A stretch of DNA of 8,276 nt from JAKFWF01 sp031401535. Its GTDB lineage: Bacteria > Pseudomonadota > Alphaproteobacteria > Rhizobiales > Hyphomicrobiaceae. The stretch is from the NCBI GenBank assembly GCA_031401535.1, contig JANNRP010000313.1, positions 1-8,276 on the forward strand. The letters are read 5' to 3'. Below the pieces are notes generated by a model. It was not told where the DNA came from. It did not search any database and saw only the letters and a program-made list of their open reading frames with translations. This document shows positions 5,979-8,276 of this stretch, in pieces. The translations under genes and the position numbers were made by a program. Every line of letters starts with the position of its first letter. Positions within the stretch are counted from its first letter, which is position 1.

Positions 5979-7271
5979 TCAGTATCCCTGCCAGTTCGGC
6001 TTGCGCTCAACCTTGACGTCGCCGGCCTTCTCAATCTTGATCACGCCCTTCTCGACGAGATCAGCGACTTCGCCGACCTCTGTTTCGCCACCAATCTTGG
6101 CACGGCCAAGGGTCACGGTGTCGACAGCGCGGTGGTCGGTGCTGGTCCAGGTTGCAGCAGCGCACATGCCGGTGGCTCCATAGGGGACGAAGCCCTTCAT
6201 GCCTTCCAGCGCTTCCTTGATGCCAGGGCCGTTGAGCTTACCGGCCTTATCAGCGATCTTCATCGCCTCAGCCAGGAACATCACCTGACAGGCGCCGAGT
6301 GCATAGGGAAGCGGGCGATAAGCCTTGCCCGTGGTATCGGACATGTTCGAGATTTCCCGCATCACTTTCATACCGGGAACGTCCGAGCCCCATTGCGCCT
6401 GGCCAAGTACCCATACGAGGTTGTTGACGCCCTTGCCGACCGCTTTCATGCCAGACTCGTCCATGCCCCAGACATTGGCCATGAACTGCACATTGACGCC
6501 GACCGTGGCGCACGACCGCAGCAGCGCGATGTTGGCGCCTGTCGTGTTGGCAAGGAATGCGTAATTGGCCCCCGAAGACTGCAGTGCGAGGCACTGGGCC
6601 TTGAAATCGCCGCCCGCCAATGCGTACTGGATCGACGGTACGACATCGAAGCCGGACTCCTTCGCCAACTCTTCGCCCGCCTCCTTCGGGGCCAGCGGAT
6701 AGGGGTGATTGTCGCCGAGATGAATGTACTTCGGCTTGCCCTGACCGCCCTTCTTCTTCCAATCCTCAGCCGCCCACAGCACCAGTGCACGTGCACCGTC
6801 AGAGTAAGAGGCCGCACCGAAGAAGTTGTAGGGCGCTGGCTTAACCTTGCCTTCCTTGGCCTTCGGGCTGATGCCGGTAGGGTCGGTCAAGTGGCCCGAA
6901 AACGAGAATGAGAAGTATGGCATCTTGTCTTCGGCGATAAAGCCGACCATGGCCTCCGTGTCGTTGGTGCCGTAGCCCAGGATGGCGATGGCGCCTTCGT
7001 CTTTCCATTTCTTGTAGAGCTGGATGGCGCGCTGCGTCTGGTAGCTGTAGTCGACGGTGTCCGCGTCGATCATCTTGCCGTTGATGCCACCATTCTTGTT
7101 GATCCAGGCAATAGCGTCGACCTTGCCAGGACCGCTGAACTTGCCTGTGCTCGACGTCGGGCCGGTATAGTCGATCAGATTGCCGACCTTGATCTTTTGC
7201 TGTGCCACAGCTGGCATCGCAAACAGCACCGTCGCCGCCGCTGATGCCCATAGTATTCTTGTTATCGTCAT
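5979..7271 (-). CDS. Periplasmic substrate-binding protein of Leu/Ile/Val-type (HAAT) ABC transporter
   Basis: A 430-residue type I periplasmic binding protein (LivK/Peripla_BP_6 group). Residues 1-23 form a signal peptide: a basic start with Arg5, a hydrophobic core WASAAATVLFAM, and an AVA cleavage site before Gln24. The mature protein opens with KIKVGNLIDYTGPTSSTGKF (26-45), the usual first strand and ligand loop. It continues with WINKNGGINGKMI (56-68), FGAASYSDGARALVLWA (151-167) and the C-terminal VERKPNWQGY. It is longer than E. coli LivK (369 aa), in line with HAAT proteins that bind aromatic or other organic acids in R. palustris-type bacteria. Cysteines 227, 254, 328 and 370 could form disulphides in the periplasm. 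The start is fixed by a perfect AAAGGAGG (7280-7287) 8 nt upstream. The ligand is unknown; neighbouring badI suggests a cyclic carboxylic acid. Confidence 0.92.
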   Translation of the reverse strand: MTITRILWASAAATVLFAMPAVAQQKIKVGNLIDYTGPTSSTGKFSGPGKVDAIAWINKNGGINGKMIDADTVDYSYQTQRAIQLYKKWKDEGAIAILGYGTNDTEAMVGFIAEDKMPYFSFSFSGHLTDPTGISPKAKEGKVKPAPYNFFGAASYSDGARALVLWAAEDWKKKGGQGKPKYIHLGDNHPYPLAPKEAGEELAKESGFDVVPSIQYALAGGDFKAQCLALQSSGANYAFLANTTGANIALLRSCATVGVNVQFMANVWGMDESGMKAVGKGVNNLVWVLGQAQWGSDVPGMKVMREISNMSDTTGKAYRPLPYALGACQVMFLAEAMKIADKAGKLNGPGIKEALEGMKGFVPYGATGMCAAATWTSTDHRAVDTVTLGRAKIGGETEVGEVADLVEKGVIKIEKAGDVKVERKPNWQGY

Positions 7272-7279
7272 GACGCATT

Positions 7280-7287
7280 CCTCCTTT
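7280..7287 (-). promoter_or_regulatory. Strong ribosome binding site of the binding-protein gene
   Basis: CCTCCTTT on the plus strand reads AAAGGAGG on the minus strand, a full Shine-Dalgarno match, 8 nt before ATG 7271. It fills most of the 26-nt gap after the livM stop. It is the strongest such site in the window and fits the need for more binding protein than permease. Confidence 0.85.
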
Positions 7288-7297
7288 GGTTTTCTTA

Positions 7298-8276
7298 TCA
7301 GTAAGAGAACGGGTAGAGCTTCCAGTATGCCTTGATCTTGCGCCAGCGGGCGGCGAGCCCATCCGGTTCGAAGACCAGGAACAATACAATGGCAAGACCG
7401 ATCGCCATTTCCTTCATGTAGGCAAGTCCCTCGGTAAAGGCGGCACTCTGGCCGATGCCTAAACCTTGGATCAGCCGCACCATATTCTGCATGAACTCCG
7501 GCAAGAACATGATGAATGCGGTGCCCATCAAACTCCCCATGATCGACCCCAGACCACCGATGATCACCATGGCCAGGAAGTTGATCGACAGCAGGAGGTC
7601 GAACGCCTCGGCCGACACGAAGCCGGTATAATGCGCCATCAGAGCACCGGCGATGCCAGCATAAAATGACGAAATTCCGAACGCCAGAATGCGGTAGTAA
7701 GTGAGGTTGATGCCCATGATTTCGGCCGACAGATAATGGTCGCGCACCGCCACCATGGCCCGACCATCACGCGTCCGCATCAGGTTGGCCGCGAACACGT
7801 ACATCAGCACGAGATAGAACAGCACAACGTAGTAATATTTTCTGTCGCCCGACAGCGTCAACCCGAACAGCGAAAACGAGCTGGCACTGGCACCAGCCGC
7901 ACCGCCTGTAAACCACGACGCCCGACTGAAAAAGTCCTGCAGCACGAACTGCGACGCGAGCGTCGCAATCGCCAGATACAAGCCCTTAAGGCGGGCAGCT
8001 GGCAACCCGACCAACACACCGATCAGCGCCGTCACCACCCCGGCCAACGGAATACTCAGCGCAACCGGCACGCCATGCTTTCCGGAGAAGTACGCGGAGG
8101 CGAATGCGCCGAAGCCGAAAAATGCCGCGTGACCGAGGGAAATCTGGCCAGTGAAACCGACCAGAATATTCAGCCCCAAGGCCGCGATACCATAAATCGC
8201 TATCTGGATAATCAACGCCAGCCAATACGACGCGACAAACGTCATGCCTGCGATCTGCAGTGGCAGCACGCACAAC
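7298..8276 (-). CDS. livM: Branched-chain amino acid-type ABC transporter permease (LivM), 5' end outside window
   Basis: An inner-membrane permease of the LivM group. 325 residues are visible and the frame is still open at the window edge. The TTG at the very edge is not needed as a start, since LivM proteins usually have some 20-40 more residues before the YWLALI-type segment. Signatures: the near-invariant GLNILVGFTGQISLGHAAFFG (34-54), RLKGLYLAIATLA (95-107), the cytoplasmic coupling region DGRAMVAVRDHYLSAEIMGI (170-189) that contacts the ATPase, FGISSFYAGIAGAL (199-212) and VIIGGLGSIMGSLMG (237-251). About eight to ten hydrophobic segments are apparent, and the tail ends WKLYPFSY. It should pair with LivH, and with LivG and LivF as ATPases. 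LivH and LivG are not in this window. The stop is 26 nt before the binding-protein start, consistent with one transcript. Confidence 0.93.
   Translation of the reverse strand, partial: LCVLPLQIAGMTFVASYWLALIIQIAIYGIAALGLNILVGFTGQISLGHAAFFGFGAFASAYFSGKHGVPVALSIPLAGVVTALIGVLVGLPAARLKGLYLAIATLASQFVLQDFFSRASWFTGGAAGASASSFSLFGLTLSGDRKYYYVVLFYLVLMYVFAANLMRTRDGRAMVAVRDHYLSAEIMGINLTYYRILAFGISSFYAGIAGALMAHYTGFVSAEAFDLLLSINFLAMVIIGGLGSIMGSLMGTAFIMFLPEFMQNMVRLIQGLGIGQSAAFTEGLAYMKEMAIGLAIVLFLVFEPDGLAARWRKIKAYWKLYPFSY

Noticed and set aside
5895..6911. A 338-codon plus-strand open frame opposite the periplasmic binding-protein gene
   Set aside because: It is antisense to a gene with a clear signal peptide, perfect ribosome binding site and family motifs. 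Its translation has no recognisable domain and is rich in Arg/His/Leu, as expected from a GC-rich shadow frame.
1..8276. CRISPR arrays, tRNA or rRNA genes, insertion sequences, toxin-antitoxin or defence genes
   Set aside because: No regularly spaced repeats, tRNA-like cloverleaf, transposase motifs or terminal inverted repeats were seen; almost the whole window is taken by metabolic and transport genes.

Overview
The window (about 60% G+C by eye, dense protein-coding, no RNA genes or mobile elements seen) looks like catabolic/uptake territory of a metabolically versatile proteobacterium. A Hyphomicrobiales-type alphaproteobacterium (Rhodopseudomonas/Bradyrhizobium relatives) is my best guess, because the BadI-like hydrolase and the long branched-chain/aromatic-type ABC transport proteins resemble those lineages from memory. 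The taxonomic call is inference only.

The layout is two converging gene sets. On the plus strand (1-3450) four tightly packed genes follow one another: the C-terminal part of an oligopeptide-type periplasmic binding protein, an isoaspartyl peptidase/L-asparaginase (Ntn-hydrolase with all catalytic residues), a ketopantoate-reductase-family dehydrogenase (PanE/ApbA) and a classical short-chain dehydrogenase. They are separated by 6 nt, overlapped by 4 nt and overlapped by 37 nt, so they read as one operon. The order suggests uptake of a small peptide or amide, hydrolysis of its beta-aspartyl (isopeptide) or amide bond, and NAD(P)-dependent redox chemistry on the released part. The real substrate is not visible.

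On the minus strand (8276 down to 3493) five genes read livM (permease, 5' end outside the window), a Leu/Ile/Val-type periplasmic binding protein, livF (ATPase), badI (2-ketocyclohexanecarboxyl-CoA hydrolase) and a PnbA-like nitroreductase. The spacers are 26, 65, 57 and 42 nt, again an operon. livG and livH are not here and probably lie beyond 8276. The transporter plus a ring-opening CoA hydrolase suggests import and degradation of an alicyclic or aromatic carboxylic acid through a pimeloyl-CoA-type route. The nitroreductase would then be an accessory flavoprotein of unknown substrate.

The two operons meet in a 42-nt gap (3451-3492). It has a small inverted repeat and a start-like site (GAGG, 8 nt, ATG) that repeats the same 9-mer found at the start of the isoaspartyl peptidase gene. 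This may be the remnant of a fifth plus-strand gene. A strong GC hairpin (5933-5955) lies between the binding-protein gene and livF. I found nothing that amounts to a clearly new system; the most interesting points are the unassigned substrates of the two operons.
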